Source: Owenia fusiformis (taxonomy: Eukaryota; Annelida; Polychaeta; Sabellida; Oweniidae). Taken from it: a stretch of 64,000 nt of DNA. The notes beneath the pieces are model-generated. The model did no database searches, had not been told where the DNA came from, and saw only the letters and a list, made by a program, of their open reading frames with translations. Where the stretch lies: the NCBI GenBank assembly GCA_903813345.2, contig CAIIXF020000009.1, positions 36,387,759 to 36,451,758 on the forward strand, written 5' to 3'. Each line of letters opens with the position of its first letter. Within the stretch, counting starts at the first letter, position 1. This document shows, in pieces, positions 1-13,300 of the stretch. A program made the position numbers and the translations under genes.

Positions 1-154
1 CCCATAATTTCCAATATTGTCTAGATATATATCCCTTAAAATTTGTATATTTTACATTTTGTATAATCTCATCCACTGATGTATGGCCTCTTGTAAATTC
101 TCTTATTTTTAACATAAGAAATCCTCACTTCAGCAAATCCACCTGTCATTTATT

Positions 155-1152
155 GAGACCCTATCTGTTGCAAGACTAACGCCTGGCGTAACCGTCACCA
201 TGTTATTCAGTGTTTTTTAAGTAGCGCAAGGATCCTGCCATGACCGTGGTAATGTTATCGTGAAAGCCTGGTATAACCGCGACAATGCTGTATTATATTG
301 CAATGCCTGCCATGACCGTGACAATGTAATATAGTTCTGCAAGGCTTGGTATGACCGTAACAATGTAATATAGTACTGCAAAGCCTGACATGACCGTGAC
401 AATGTAATATAGTATTGCAAGTTCAGGTATGAGAGTGGTTATGTAGAAATTTACGATTAGGACTGCTATAACCGTGACAATGTGTATTGCAAAGCCTGGT
501 ATGACCATGGCAATGTAATATAGTATTGCAAGGCTTGGTATGACCGCCATGGCAATGTTATATAGTATTCAAAGTTTGGGTATGAGAGTGGTGATGTAGA
601 AATTTATGGTTGCTATAATTGACCGTGACAATGTGTATTTGAAAACCTGGCATGACCATGACAATGGATTATGGGATCGCAAAGCCTGGTATGACCCTGA
701 CAATGTAATATAGTATTGCAAGGCCAGGTATGAGGGTGGTAATAATGTATTGCAATGACTAGTAAATATGTATGACATTAATGCCAGGAATATCCTTAAC
801 AATTTTAAGTGATCCTCATTACAATTAAACAGTTTAATACTATGATCATGGTGTTTAACTACCTTAATCATGTCAAAATCAAAATTACTATTATACATTA
901 ATATTCACATTCGCTTATAAACCACAATAAAGGCTACAGTCGCGCCAGGCTTCCACGATAACACTTCCAGGGTCATGACAGGCCTTGCAATAGAATACAG
1001 CATTGTCACGGTTATACCAGCCTGTCACGGTTATACCAGGCTTACACGATAACACTACCACGGTCATGGCAGGATCCTTGTGCTACTTAAAAAACACTGA
1101 TTAACATGGTGACGGTTGTGGCAGGCGTAAGTCTTGCAATAGATAGCATGTG
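155..1152. mobile_element. Foldback DNA transposon with long inverted termini
   Basis: The left part (about 155-330) is closely matched in inverse orientation by about 950-1152; both contain the words TGCAAGACT, AACCGTCACCATGTTA and CAGTGTTTTTTAAGTAGC. The middle is a 39-bp minisatellite. The octamer CATTTATT lies directly outside each end (147-154 and 1153-1160), consistent with an 8-bp target-site duplication. No transposase frame is present, so it is non-autonomous. Superfamily is not assigned; the last few terminal bases match poorly, so the exact ends are approximate. Confidence 0.7.
228..760. repeat. 39-bp minisatellite inside the foldback element
   Basis: About ten diverged copies of a 39-bp unit recur, each with a core like TATGACCGTGACAATGTAAT followed by ATAGTATTGCAAAGCCTGG. 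Some copies are interrupted or expanded (for example near 420-480 and 580-630). The short open frames here are by-products of the repeat and not genes. Confidence 0.85.
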
Positions 1153-1160
1153 CATTTATT

Positions 1161-1556
1161 TATGTCCCCAACTGTAAGCTTATGAGAAAAAATCATAAAA
1201 AAATCTGCCTGCAAGTGAAACCCTGATGAAAGTGTTTATGGGGCCATGCTTTACAGATAGTTCGACCGCAAAGGAATAAAACAACATGTTCATGTTTCTA
1301 GTAGAAGCTACAAAATGCATTTGGAAAAGCTAAATTGGGAAAATATCAAACTTACTGGAGGTGCTGTGGGTCCACTTTCTTCAGTTTCCATTTTGACAAC
1401 TTCTGATCTCCTACCAACGAGACCAAGAAAACTCCATTTGATGTTAAGATATTATTATATTACCTAATTTTATTATAAAATATAAATTTCAACTTCATTT
1501 TTAGCGAATATTAAATCAAAATATTGACAAAATAAGAAGAAAGTTTAGAAGAAACT
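1161..1556. other. Intergenic stretch, nothing recognised
   Basis: AT-rich sequence between the foldback element and the UBE2S promoter. No open frame with codon-like structure, no RNA gene and no clear repeat was seen. Confidence 0.4.
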
Positions 1557-1719
1557 AGGTCACTCCCGTCATTCCATTTAAAGATGCTAATCGCTGATTG
1601 GTCGATTCATAATTTCCATTTTTAGGTCAAAACATTTCGGGAGAATTCACTCGTATTATCATTATTTATCCTCAATCCACCGTAACAATCAGCCCGTCGT
1701 CTCGCAGAGGAATAGAACA
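1557..1719 (+). promoter_or_regulatory. UBE2S promoter and 5' UTR
   Basis: A reverse CCAAT box (CTGATTGGTCG, about 1594-1604) lies about 120 bp before the start codon, with no TATA box at a fitting distance. The start context is GAACAATGT. This fits a TATA-less, CCAAT-driven promoter typical of cell-cycle or housekeeping genes; the transcription start is not resolved. Confidence 0.4.
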
Positions 1720-4700
1720 ATGTCTACTGTAAGTATTTGCAAGTTTTTACTGTCATTGGTCTTCTATGTTGACTGGTATAACTTCTCAAATATTGATCGT
1801 CTTGGCTAAATATTGGATTTTTAAAAATGGTCAACAAAACAATTTGGGTGTAAATCTCTATAAAATATTTTTGAGATATGCTATTTATTTTAGACCTAGC
1901 TTTACGAATATTGCTAAATAACATACTTTAGAAAGTGTTCTCATTAGTTTTCCCAACACATCCTCCAAAAGATTGTGCTAGTTCATCCTATCGCTCATCA
2001 AAATCCTAGCCCACTGGTCAAAATTGGACTTCCTCCATCATATCTCAAGTTGTCTCATATTGAGGTCTGGCTGACTGGCTAGTTTATAGCACTGATCCCC
2101 ACCTGTTTATAAAATATGTTACGTCATTACAACAAAACGGTTGAACTTCAGATGAAGAAACTTTGTAAGAATTTTATTTTCATCATTTTCACCAGGAAAA
2201 GAAACAAAGAGGTTGATTTGTATCCTACTATTTTACCCGTATGTTAGGCAGCATCTGGTTACTGTAAAGCTAGTCAGTCACAAGCAAATATATTAAATTG
2301 CTCCAATTATCAAGTGAGAATTCCCTCACTTCAGCAACCAGGACTTTGTATGGTGAATTTCAGAACATCTTGGTTGTGTTACATATTAACTTTTTTCCTG
2401 GTTGCAAAGGGAGGGGTTTCTCGCTCGATATTAGAGCCCTTGGATGTACAAAAGATTTATTTTTTCGCTAACTGGATGATATTTTTAACAAACATGAAAC
2501 AGGTAAAATATTTTGATTCAAATCGATGATGAAAATAAAAATTTCCACTGACGTAAGTTCATCCATTTTGACATAACGTCTTAATAACCAGGTGGGGCCT
2601 TATCGCATCCTACGACCCCTTTAGATTGTGGTCATACGCCCGATTCATTGGTAAGCCTGTCTTTCTACAATGTCGGAGAATGAACTATGCATTGCACTAT
2701 TAAATGACCTACCTCGATACATTCCAGAGTATTTTATAATTCTTAATATGTTGTTAGATCGCCAATTGTATGGGTTTATCGGCAGAACGAAGATATTTTT
2801 GTTTTTGATAGCAATATTTGTGTGTAATATTTAACTTATTTCAACCGTCAAATTCCTCCATTCAGTTCCCGGCATGCACCAGTCATAAGGGAAATCCCTG
2901 GGGAATTTCCCTTCCGACATTTTGAAAATTGCTGACATATTTCCGATGTAAAAACTAAACGATAAGGTGGGGCCTAGGAACAAGCCTGGAACCATGGGTC
3001 AAATCTGATAATAGTACAATAATGTCATTTTGAAGGGCAATATGGTGAAATATTTCACCATATTGCCCGCAGAAATGACATTATTAGTATTATTACCACC
3101 GTTAACGACCAGGACTGCAAGAAAATCTTACTAAACTGTTCTCCCATTAGTTGATTAGACTCTTGGGTAATCACCTTGATATCATCACCACAGGAAGTTA
3201 TGTTTACACACACTCTCTTCTAGTCACACAATCATATCCTGTCCTGTCAGAATCATACCCTGTCCTTGGCATTTTCATATAGTCAGCATCTTCGACTTTC
3301 AAGGTGCATGTTATAACAGAGAATGTCAGAGAATCATCCCAAACCCTTATGTAATTGCACAGAGCGCAATCAATCAATCAACCCTGGTATGTTCAAACAG
3401 TGAGGGAATCAACTCTAACATCATCATTGTAGCTTCAGACAACCATCCCTGGCATCATCACTGTAGTCAGACAATCAACACTAGCTTCATCATACATTCA
3501 ACCCTAACATCATCATAGAGTCAGACAATCGACACTAGCATCATTGCACTGGCAGATTCAGGTCATTTTGATGATCCAGCTATCATTCCATATTTCTTAT
3601 TTGTATAAACTCTATAATTTCAGAGCAATGTTGAGAATCTCTCCCCACAAATGATCCGTCAGGTTGCCAAAGAATTGACAGAGTTGCAGAGTGATCCCCC
3701 TGAGGGTATCAAGGTCTACCCAAATGAAGAAGACATTACAGATATCCAGGCCACAATAGAAGGACCAGGTGTGAAAAAGAAATAAAACTGTTTCATCGTC
3801 AGAAAACATTTGAAATCAAATCATTAGTCTAATGTAGCTGGTGTATTTTCAAATACATGTTTAGAATGATAGTTCATATTATTAGACAATGAGACAGATA
3901 TGAGATATTTGACTCATGTATTGCTTTAGTATTATGGGTGATTTTCCCGTCCCTAGCATGGAAGAAATTGGAGTTTATGTGATCCATTTGAGAATCTTGC
4001 CTTCATGGATAATCCATTTAAATCTACTGAACTATAAGATAATGAAAGTTTGAATATTTTAGTTGGATCACCTTTCTTGAATGGAAAACAGAAAGTGAGA
4101 ATTTACTACTAGTATGTGGTTTGTAGAATTATTTTTATTGTTCTTTCAGCTGGTACTCCATATGCTGGTGGGATGTTTAAAATGAAACTAGTCCTCAGTA
4201 AGAATTTCCCACATGAAGCGCCAAAGGGATTCTTCCTCACACAAATATTCCACCCAAATGTGGCCAAAAATGGTGAAATCTGTGTCAATACTTTGAAAAA
4301 AGACTGGAAAGCATCACTTGGTATCAAACATGTTCTATTGGTAAGTTTAGGAAATTGATGTTTTTTGGTTTTTATGTCACCACCAAAAAGTGGTGACATA
4401 TTGTTATACTCAAGCTTGCGATTTGCCTCTTTTCAAATAAGTAAATTTAAATTGTTAATCATTTGAGTGTATGTTGTTGACTGTAGCCTTTAACAATTCC
4501 ACTGAATGCATCAAAACACAGCTGAAACCATTCATTACTAGTATTGTTGGAGTATACACCTGTTCGTGTGGCACAGTCATGGGGCTATATCCCTGTTATA
4601 AGGTCTAGACACAGTAAATCATAAACAGTGATGTAATAATATTGTCTATGAGGGAATATTCAAAAAATTCACAGTTCCTCATTCCACATGTAGATTTAAA

Positions 4701-5449
4701 TTTGCACAACAAGGGTTGGACTTAAATTAGAAAAGTTTCATATTAGCAGGTGATAAGCAAATAAGTATCAGATTTTTGCTTCATCAAGGGTGCTCAAATT
4801 CCCCATCTGTCAGTCTCGAGTTGAATTGGCTAATTATTTTTTTGATTGCATTTCAGACCATTAAATGTCTGCTGATTGTACCAAATCCAGAGTCTGCATT
4901 GAATGAGGAAGCAGGAAAGCTACTACTAGAACAGTACGATGATTATTCCACACGAGCACGCATCTTCACAGACATACATGCTAAACCTGCAAGGTATGGA
5001 TGCTCTTTTCATTTGTAGACTGTATTTCTGACTGCGTCTGCAAAGTGAGACCGGTTTATGCTTTGAAGATATTGATTAACTTTAAATTAACTTAGATTAA
5101 CCAATTTCATTGATCAATTAAAATTAACTTAAATTAAGCAATTTCAATCACTGAATGACTTTGATAGAATTTTTGTTTTGTCAATTCAAGTTTTCTGATG
5201 CATTAATTGCAAAGATTTATCAATATTTCAGTTTAAGACTAGAGGTGAGCTCAAAACAGAATTATGACTTACAGTTAGACTCAATTTTGTTAAATTTCAA
5301 TTTGATTTTATTCTAGGGATTCAAAAACTACTGAAACTAAAACAAGTGGGAAAAGTTCTGATGGGCCCATGGCTAAAAAACATGCAGGAGAACGAACATT
5401 ACTTGATAAAAAGAAGAAAGACAAAAGAAAAACTTTGAAAAGATTATGA
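1720..5449 (+). CDS. UBE2S: Ubiquitin-conjugating enzyme E2 S
   Basis: E2 enzyme that, with the anaphase-promoting complex, extends Lys11-linked ubiquitin chains on mitotic substrates. Five coding exons join in phase: 1720-1728, 3624-3768, 4150-4340, 4857-4993 and 5317-5449, giving 204 residues (human protein 222). The first exon encodes only Met-Ser-Thr and is followed by GTAAGT; exon 2 continues with SNVENL, as in vertebrate UBE2S. The UBC fold covers roughly residues 12-160, with the HPN motif at 86-88 and catalytic Cys96 in NGEICVN. The C-terminal extension holds [11 protein letters not shown], then a Lys-rich stretch ending in LKRL, equivalent to the Leu-Arg tail that docks on the APC/C. 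The linker before it is much shorter than in mammals. All acceptors end in AG and all donors start with GT. The gene looks intact. Confidence 0.95.
3007..3096. repeat. Near-perfect palindrome in UBE2S intron 1
   Basis: Two arms meet at about 3051. The inner arm GGGCAATATGGTGAAAT is followed at once by its exact reverse complement. Outer arms (AATGTCATTT and AAATGACATT, then ATAATAGTA and a TAGTATTAT counterpart) extend the hairpin to about 90 nt. It resembles a minimal foldback MITE; no target duplication is clear. Confidence 0.75.
3420..3550. repeat. Imperfect tandem repeat in UBE2S intron 1
   Basis: Three or four loose copies of a unit containing ATCATCA, GTCAGACAATC and ACACTAGC lie directly before exon 2. 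They are too diverged to give an exact period. Confidence 0.4.
4371..4413 (+). repeat. Solo hairpin head of the GTGGTGACA repeat family
   Basis: In UBE2S intron 3 the sequence ATGTCACCACC, a short A-rich loop, and GTGGTGACATATTGTTAT forms a perfect short hairpin. The same head begins the long element at 36102 and the short copies at 10945-11080 and 56687-56812. Only the head is present here. Confidence 0.6.
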
Positions 5450-5933
5450 TCTAAAGTCTAACAAAAACAAACGCAATATGTACAAAAAATATTTATCAGA
5501 ATGTACAAAGCTGTTTTATAGAAAAGATATATAAAAGCTACAAAAAGTGTATGTAGATAAAATAATATATACAATTTACTAGTAATTTATACGCTAGATA
5601 GCAATTGTAAAGTTTGCCTCTAAATCACACTGTATCTGTGTAGTGATTTGGAACTACTTTCATCTTTGTTTTCTAATCTTTGTCAAAAGGACAAATTATT
5701 TGAATGTGATTTGAAAGGGGCTTGCTTCAAACCGTCTTTGTATGTTTGCTTATCTCACTATATAAAGCTTTCCAAATTTTTTATGACATCTCCAAATAAC
5801 TTACTGAATATGTAAAGAAATGATAAATTTTCTAATCATTATCAAAACTGCCTTTTCCCTATTGCCATATTTTGATGATAAACATTATTCATTGAAATGA
5901 TGAGACCCATTGTTGCCAAGGCAACAGGGTGAA

Positions 5934-5939
5934 AATAAA
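5934..5939 (+). terminator. Poly(A) signal of UBE2S
   Basis: AATAAA about 485 bp after the stop codon, followed by a GT-rich stretch (TGTATGCTTGTGTTTTGTTG) that fits a downstream cleavage element. Confidence 0.55.
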
Positions 5940-5959
5940 TGTATGCTTGTGTTTTGTTG

Positions 5960-7625
5960 ACCATTGAGGCTGTGGGGGTGGGATCTGGGATAAGGTTAGG
6001 GTAAGGTAAGGGTGTTGTCTGGTTATTGGGTGAATGTTGACTCGTAAATGTGATGAATTGAATGTTCTGAAATGAATGTTTTCTTTATTTAAATATTTTC
6101 TTGTCTACTCTCAGCTGTTACCCTTAATTTTCACTGTCTGATTTGTTACTATCACATATTACATTGATAAGTTAGTACTCTACTAGTATATAGGTTCAAC
6201 TTTGTATAGCGCTTGTACATGCTGTATGCAACTTCACAATACTCTAGGTCAAAATTTTTATATTGTATCTGCTTCTACCTCATTTTTATAAAATTGAAAT
6301 CACAATTTTCAGAGCAACAGAAATTCTTTTTTTGATTTTGTAAACAAGTGCATTGATGTACAGTCATGCTCATAACCATAAACTGATAAAGTCTGGTTTG
6401 GGGTTTCATCCTTTTGTGATTGTATAAAAGATAAACGATCTTCTGTTCTGTAAAACTTGTCAAAATGAACTTTGTCTGGACTGATCAAAATGGATCATAT
6501 GGCATTTGCAATATGTTTCGATGATAGTAGAGTCCATAGTTTACTTAAAAATTATACTTAAAAAAACTTCAGGCTGTCAACTTACACAAATTTTTCTGTA
6601 TATTGATGATTTAGAACTGGCTGATGCTCTGTAAATGATGCTCCATTTTTGATAATTTGGAAAAAATTGTCTTAAGAAGTTTTAGTTGAATCCTTATGGT
6701 TCCGGGGTTGGTCTGGGCTGAAGTAGCCTATGATATGATGGAAACATCTATACTTTGTATTATAGGCCTAGCCTATTTTATACACTTTTCTTGTTTGTAT
6801 ATTATAGCCTATGCATGGTTTATTTATCATAACATTATTCTACAAACTGTACATGGTACATTGTTATATTTACGTGTGATATTATTTATCTGTTTTCATC
6901 TTCTCTCAAAAATTCTCATGGTGGTGATATAAAGTATGTAATCTTGTGTTTTACTAAAAGTGATTTATCCATATTTTTTCAAAGAACTGATTTTGATTTC
7001 AGCCATCTTGTAATACAAGAACAATTGATACACTGTTTTTTTTGTATTGTATGAACCAAACCCATCATGAGAATTTATATATGGGAGTTGTAATCTGTAA
7101 TTTTGTTGTTTGACTCGGTGAGGTATGCATATACCAGTGTAGAGTATCGATTTGAATTCAATTTAATTTATTCATCATGACAGTATATTTCATTTCATTG
7201 GGCTGAAAAATCTATCGGCTAATAAGATATTGATAATAAAATTAATGAAACTGTTTTGTGTTGATTAAAGGTGTGTGTGTGTGTGTACAATAGAGTTATG
7301 AAGTTACAACATTTTAACCCCAGTCAACTCATAGATCATGAATACTCTTCAAAGAGATGGAAAAACTCCAGAATTCGTGGATGAACTATTTTCATGGAAA
7401 GGTGGAAGGACCTCTATATTGGATTCATCTATGAATTCTGGGGTATCCCCCTTCTTTCCCCATTTAATAGAATGACTCTTCTCAACCTAGTATTGAATTT
7501 GTTTTTGTAAACTGGGTTGACATTATATTGAAATATTTATATTAATAGGCCTTAAAGTAAAAGGAAATGAAAGTCTTTGTACAGAAAGTATTGTTTTTTG
7601 TCACTGGCATTTTACTTTATCAGTT
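5960..7625. other. Intergenic AT-rich stretch with a TG microsatellite
   Basis: No convincing gene seen. A (TG)n run lies at about 7270-7286. Near 7340-7445 short words such as GAATTC and CATAGAT recur in both orientations, possibly a decayed repeat. Confidence 0.4.
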
Positions 7626-8170
7626 TTTTTATCGTACCTAACAAGAGGTACGATATTGTAGTCAACATTTTGGATTTTCCGTTCTAAAATTTCAAGACTT
7701 GTCTACAGGTTTCCAGCCAAATCATTTCAGGGATTCATCTGAAATTTTCAGGGATGTTTCTACATATCAACGTCAAGAACTGATTAGTTTTTGGGCATTC
7801 TGGGTAAATCTTAAGGTGGCCATTTTGGATTTTCCGTCCTAAAATCTTCACTTTCAAGACTTGTCTACAGGTTTCCAGCCAAACCATTTGAGGGATTCAT
7901 CTGAAATTTTCAGGGATGTTTCTACATATCAACGTCAAGAACTGATTGATTTTGGGCATTCTGGGTAAATTTAAAGGTGGCCATTTTGGATTTTCCGTCC
8001 TAAAATCTTGTCTATCGAGGCTTGTCTACAGGTTTCCAGCCAAACCGTTCAAATTTTTACATATGTTACACAGTGATAAGTCCTAGAGCTGATTAACTTT
8101 TCTGCGGCCATCTTGCTTTCTTGGTCAACAAGACCACAATGCTGTGTTTTAGGTACGATATTGTTCACGT
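7626..8170. repeat. Dispersed repeat with a 160-bp internal tandem
   Basis: Three copies of a unit of about 158-160 bp start near 7663, 7823 and 7981, each with CATTTTGGATTTTCCGT, CTTGTCTACAGGTTTCCAGC and usually ACATATCAACGTCAAGAACT. The block is bounded by GGTACGATATTGT on both sides (about 7647 and 8151). No coding potential; probably a non-autonomous element with internal amplification. Confidence 0.7.
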
Positions 8171-8399
8171 CTGTGCCTTGTTCCTCTGTTTTATGAAATA
8201 TCTTGATTGGTCACTGGTCCCTGTTCCTATTTATACCACCACCAGACGTGATGACATAGTCTTACATGTATAGTCTCCAACTTTTTGTGAATGGTATTGG
8301 TGCTCATTCCTAGGTTCCCCAAAGCCAAAAAAGAGTCGAATGGCAAAAATATTTATGAGGAAAGAACACATTTTTTCAGATCCAAAATATTTTATTATA

Positions 8400-10383
8400 A
8401 ACACATGTAACAACTGCATTATTGGAAGAGTAACATAAATATGCAATATCATTTATATACCAGACACCATTCAATATGAAAAATATGAAAGATATATATA
8501 ATATGACTGATCAGGTGATGTCCACATTTTCCATGAATCCAATCCACCTTTTAATCTTTACCCATTTGGTCTTAAACCTAAGACTACACAACTATGTGGG
8601 TTTGAATTAATCTGATATTATCAAAGTAAAATTATTGCATTATAACATGATACTTTCATGATAACCTTTGTTTTTATATGTATCAGACAGGTCTCTCAAA
8701 ATTCATTTGAATAAAATAGTATCTTTTAATCCTTTACAACATGTTATCTATAAATATAATGTCCCTTTATTTTTATTTTAGCAATCACATCAACTTCTCC
8801 TACATGCCACTAACATACAGTATGTAGGATTACACCAAACATATGTCACCATTTTAAAAAAATGTCCTCATTTTTAAAAAAATTTCACCATTTCAAAAGT
8901 GTTTTCCAATTCCTCAGAATCAAAAGCACAAAAATGACACATTAGACAGATACATTATTACATACATGTACTGTATGAACACCATGGAAAAAATTCTAAG
9001 TGTGGAGTCCTAGAACTTCTATGTTCAAAAAATATAGGATCATATATCTATATATTTCTTTGTCGCTTAGCAGTCATGGTTTTTCATAAATAATATTGCA
9101 ATAATAACCTTCATTGAATACTTTGCATGGTAATTTTCAAATATAATTTCATTTGATTTAGAATTCATGTACATGATCTTGATAAAGATTTGATCTAGAT
9201 CAAATGACTCCAAGCTTATCACGAAGGTTGCATGGAGAAGATGACATTTAAAAAAAAATTTAAACAGGGTGTCCAGAAAACATTTTCATTTGATTAACAA
9301 CTCATGTACATGATCTTGATAAACATTTGACTTAGATCAAATGATCTTAATTTAAGTTGAAGACTTCAAGCCTTTAGAGAAGGTTGCATGGAGCAGATGC
9401 CATCCCTGCTAGGCAATGTAAGTAAAGAATATACAAAAGAAGATATCAACAAGTACCTGATGTATAAAGTATATATATATATACATATGTACAGAATTCT
9501 AAATTACATCAATTTACAAAAATCCATACATAAACCATATTTGCAATATTAACAAAATGCATTTTCTGCTACTTTTAAAACACTGTGTATGGTACAAATC
9601 TTGGATAGCCTAGTATTCATCAGTTACCTGGCGGCTGTCGTTAGTAATTACAAATTGTCCAGGTAGTTAGATATGTCCGGAGCAGGTTGATTCAGAGCAT
9701 CCCGTTTCGGTTCAGGTACTGGACAAAAAAATTCACCTGTTAGAAAATTTAATTCACCTTCTGTGGTTTATATTTGCTGTCACATACTAAATCCATAAAT
9801 ACCCGAAGAAATTCAGGTATTTATGAAACATCTATATGCAATAGACTAGTTCTGATACCGAAGTTGAATACCATGTGACAGTTTCGACACAATCATACCA
9901 TATACATACACTACAGTGGATAGTCTTGCAGATCCCATAACATTTTATAAAAAATATGTTTCAAATCCCAAACAAAATATGAACACCTTAGCTATTTCCT
10001 TTTCAATGACCTTATCACTAGTATTACCACCATATCAATATTGGATTGCCAAACAAAGTTTTTAATGAGTCAAGCCAGAGTCTGGTGTACTTTTAAGTTA
10101 GTAAATCTTTTTTGAGAAGTCAAATATTATTCACTTTCAATTTCTACATTTCCCAAACATCATAATAGCAACTTCTGGACAATAGCTCTTCTTTCCTTAA
10201 ATAATATACCAGTTCAATTTTAATTTCAAATGTAATCTGCAGCAAATCAACATTCGTTATTTTCATTTAAGTAGGTAGGCGAGGGATTCAGGGCTGTAAC
10301 TAAGTTTGGTTAGCAATCAAACATTGAATTTGGATGCTTCCTTGATGATCCCAAGATAAATATCTCGTATTTGTGGTCATTTT
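8400..10383 (-). other. Region downstream of ZDHHC6, possible 3' UTR
   Basis: AT-rich sequence following the ZDHHC6 stop codon. Minus-strand AATAAA or ATTAAA-like words exist but none is clearly the used signal. It contains a diverged duplication (9148-9405) and a TATATA run near 9471-9485. No other gene was recognised. Confidence 0.35.
9148..9405. repeat. Two-copy diverged tandem duplication
   Basis: The segments 9148-9256 and 9287-9405 share CATGTACATGATCTTGATAA, TAGATCAAATGA and GAAGGTTGCATGGAG in the same order, giving a repeat unit of about 130-140 bp. Confidence 0.65.
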
Positions 10384-13300
10384 CTAATCAGTCTTCTTGG
10401 TGTCTCCTTGATGTTGACATACACCATTGTCTACAATTTCTACGGCACAACGACGAGGAAACCAGCCTCGTTTTCGATCACGACCTCTCACTAGTGTCTT
10501 ATTTGGACCCTCTAACTTGTCTCCATATAACCAATACCTGAAGTAAAAGAAATATATAGGACATTGTTGTCATAAAGGTGTGCAATTTTAGATTTGTTTC
10601 TATAAGCCTAACATTACACTTTATAATAAAAAATACTGACTTTTTCCATCGAGTGACCAAGACCATGTCTCCTTTCTTGATTGCGATTCTCTTTTCATCT
10701 GTACATGGAGGCCTGCAGCAGACCCTAAGGCCCTTGCTGATGGGACAGACACTACCCGAGTAATCCTCAACTGTCTTGTATTCTACTGCTCTATCTATCT
10801 TATCTGCTTTCTGCTTTAACTGCTCTATCTGAAATAAAAATATGAAAAACTTGTTTAAAAACATATTTTGCATATCTTGTTGCAGTCAACAAGATATTTT
10901 ACATTCAACAAGTTATTTTAGCCTGATATTAAAACATAAACAATACAAGGCATTAACATGCAAAATGTCACCACCTATCATTTGTTACAGATGCCAACCA
11001 CGGAATGCCGAACAGCATCCACATCCACAAAAAATTGGAGACTAAAAAAATATGGCACCACTTCTGGTGGTGACATAATAATCCTTGATGTATCAACCTA
11101 CTAAGGGAGAGGTTGGGAGTAACCTAAGAAAACAAATATTATCAACATATCTATGATCATCACTGAAACGATGCATCGCAGGAATAAAATCAAATACAAA
11201 CAAACTTCAAAGATGGGATCAATACAGAACAGTACAATGCTCCCATAGACACAATTTAAATCAACTTTGCAAATTAATTTTTAGTAATTTGATCTTAATC
11301 CCAAATAAACAGCCATCATGGAATACAATGGTCCTCTCTTGCATCATTGTAATGTACTCACATGGATATAATGTGGTAATAAAGGATACAATACATAGAT
11401 CTAAAGATAGACAGGTTTTTAGATGCGACGTGTATCAGAATGATAAACAACAAGAAATGAAGAAATAGATTTATACTAGATAGAAGTAATAATACAAGAT
11501 GTCCTTACAGTGAAAGTATATTGATCACAGTCTTCTATCACATCCCATGTAATACCATCAGATACAGGATTTCCACTTAAATTATAAACTTGTGTAAAAT
11601 TTCTCCATCGTCCCAGATCATAAGGATAAATAAATTCTTCTGTCTCATCTTCCTCTCGTGGGCGATAATAAGCCTTATCACGTATCCACTGCTCTATGCC
11701 AGTCTCGTTTCTCAAGATACTTTTAATCTACAAAACAATGAAATATGCTTGAGAAATATTTTTTTCAAATAGCCGTTACATATTTATAATCATTGCCAAG
11801 CATACATATTATTACACGCGGTGGAATTCAATAGGAAACCTTATATATAGGGAGGCCAATAATGTAATGATTTACCTGGCCCTTCCTAGTGTATAGTAAG
11901 CTGTAAATTCATATTGCAAACGAATAAAAAACGAAACAAAAAAAACTTTCAGCAACAGCATTGGGACATTAGCCTGTATGTGATGTCCAGGTGTACATTT
12001 TTTAATTTGTGTGTAATTTCAAATTGAAGTACATTTTTGGTACTAAACTTTTGCTTTAACATTATCATGTCGTAGCCCATCCTCAAATAATTTATTTATC
12101 TTATGACACAAAATATGATGGCATTCTCACTTTTGAATAGTTAAGATTATGTTTCATGCCGTCTTACCTGGAAGTACCATAGAGCCCCTACTGCTACAAT
12201 GACACCTATTGACAGCCCAATAGAGAATACACAATGAATGAAACCTTTGATGCCCAAGTAGACAATAGGAACATCGAGTACTCCTCTGTGAACGTAATAA
12301 GGCTACAAAACAAAATATTCAAGGCATTACGATAAGAAGATTTCTCGTGTATGGTACAAGTAACATGTCCACATGATGTTCCAGAGATAACCAACAAAAT
12401 GAAATTTAGAAACACCTGCATTTTTTCTAATGTACAATCTAGTCATTTAGGAATAGAATTTTCTTTCTTAACATTCCATCAACCCCACCCCTTTAAACAA
12501 GCAAAAAATCATTTAAATTTGGTTCCATAAATCTTTTCACTTAAAACATTTGAGAATAAATATATTTTATAGCATTAAGCTTACCATGTTGACAGCTCTG
12601 ATGATACCAGGAATGAGTGAGCAGGAAGAGTGGAAGCAACCACAGCAAGCAAAGAACAAGAAGTTGGCAAAGTTACCATGGTTGAAATGGCCACAACATG
12701 TGTTGATCCAGGGACAATGATGGTCCATCTTCATGACACATCTGAAAGAATAATTTTTATAAATGTTCACGTAAATATATCTGAATTTATTATTAGATCT
12801 GAGTGACTACTGACTGATAAATGAAAACTGGGAAATATTGAAATGTTCTGCTTGTATTATAACAGCCAATATTACAAATGATGTCCCGTGTTTCTATTAA
12901 AGCTGCATATGCACACATCAAACGACAGTAAAATGTTTATATAGCTTTATAACTTTCTAAACTCCTCACTGTTCATGTTCTCTTACTGAGACTAACAGTT
13001 CGGGTAATAGGAATCAGTGAATAAGATTGGTTCTGTTGCCAAGCATGTTTCAAATTTTGAAAGATGATTTGATTATGACCTGCTACATACATGTATTTGC
13101 TAAAACAATAGAAATGTTGGTTTGTCTGTATACTATTAAAAAAGTTAAGGACTAAGACCACTTTTTCATAACCTTTTCAAGGCAGTCAATGATTTCTTGT
13201 TCTTTCACATTTTATTTGTCTAAATGTTGTTTTTATTGGAACATGTTTCACAACATCTGATGCACATTTTCATGACAAGGACTGTTTTTGAGTAGTATAT

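Noticed and set aside
293-550. Open frames with repeated YYIVTV words
   Set aside because: They arise from the 39-bp minisatellite inside the foldback element.
3420-3550. CRISPR-like spacing of repeated words
   Set aside because: The units are diverged, not separated by unique spacers, and lie in an intron of an animal gene.
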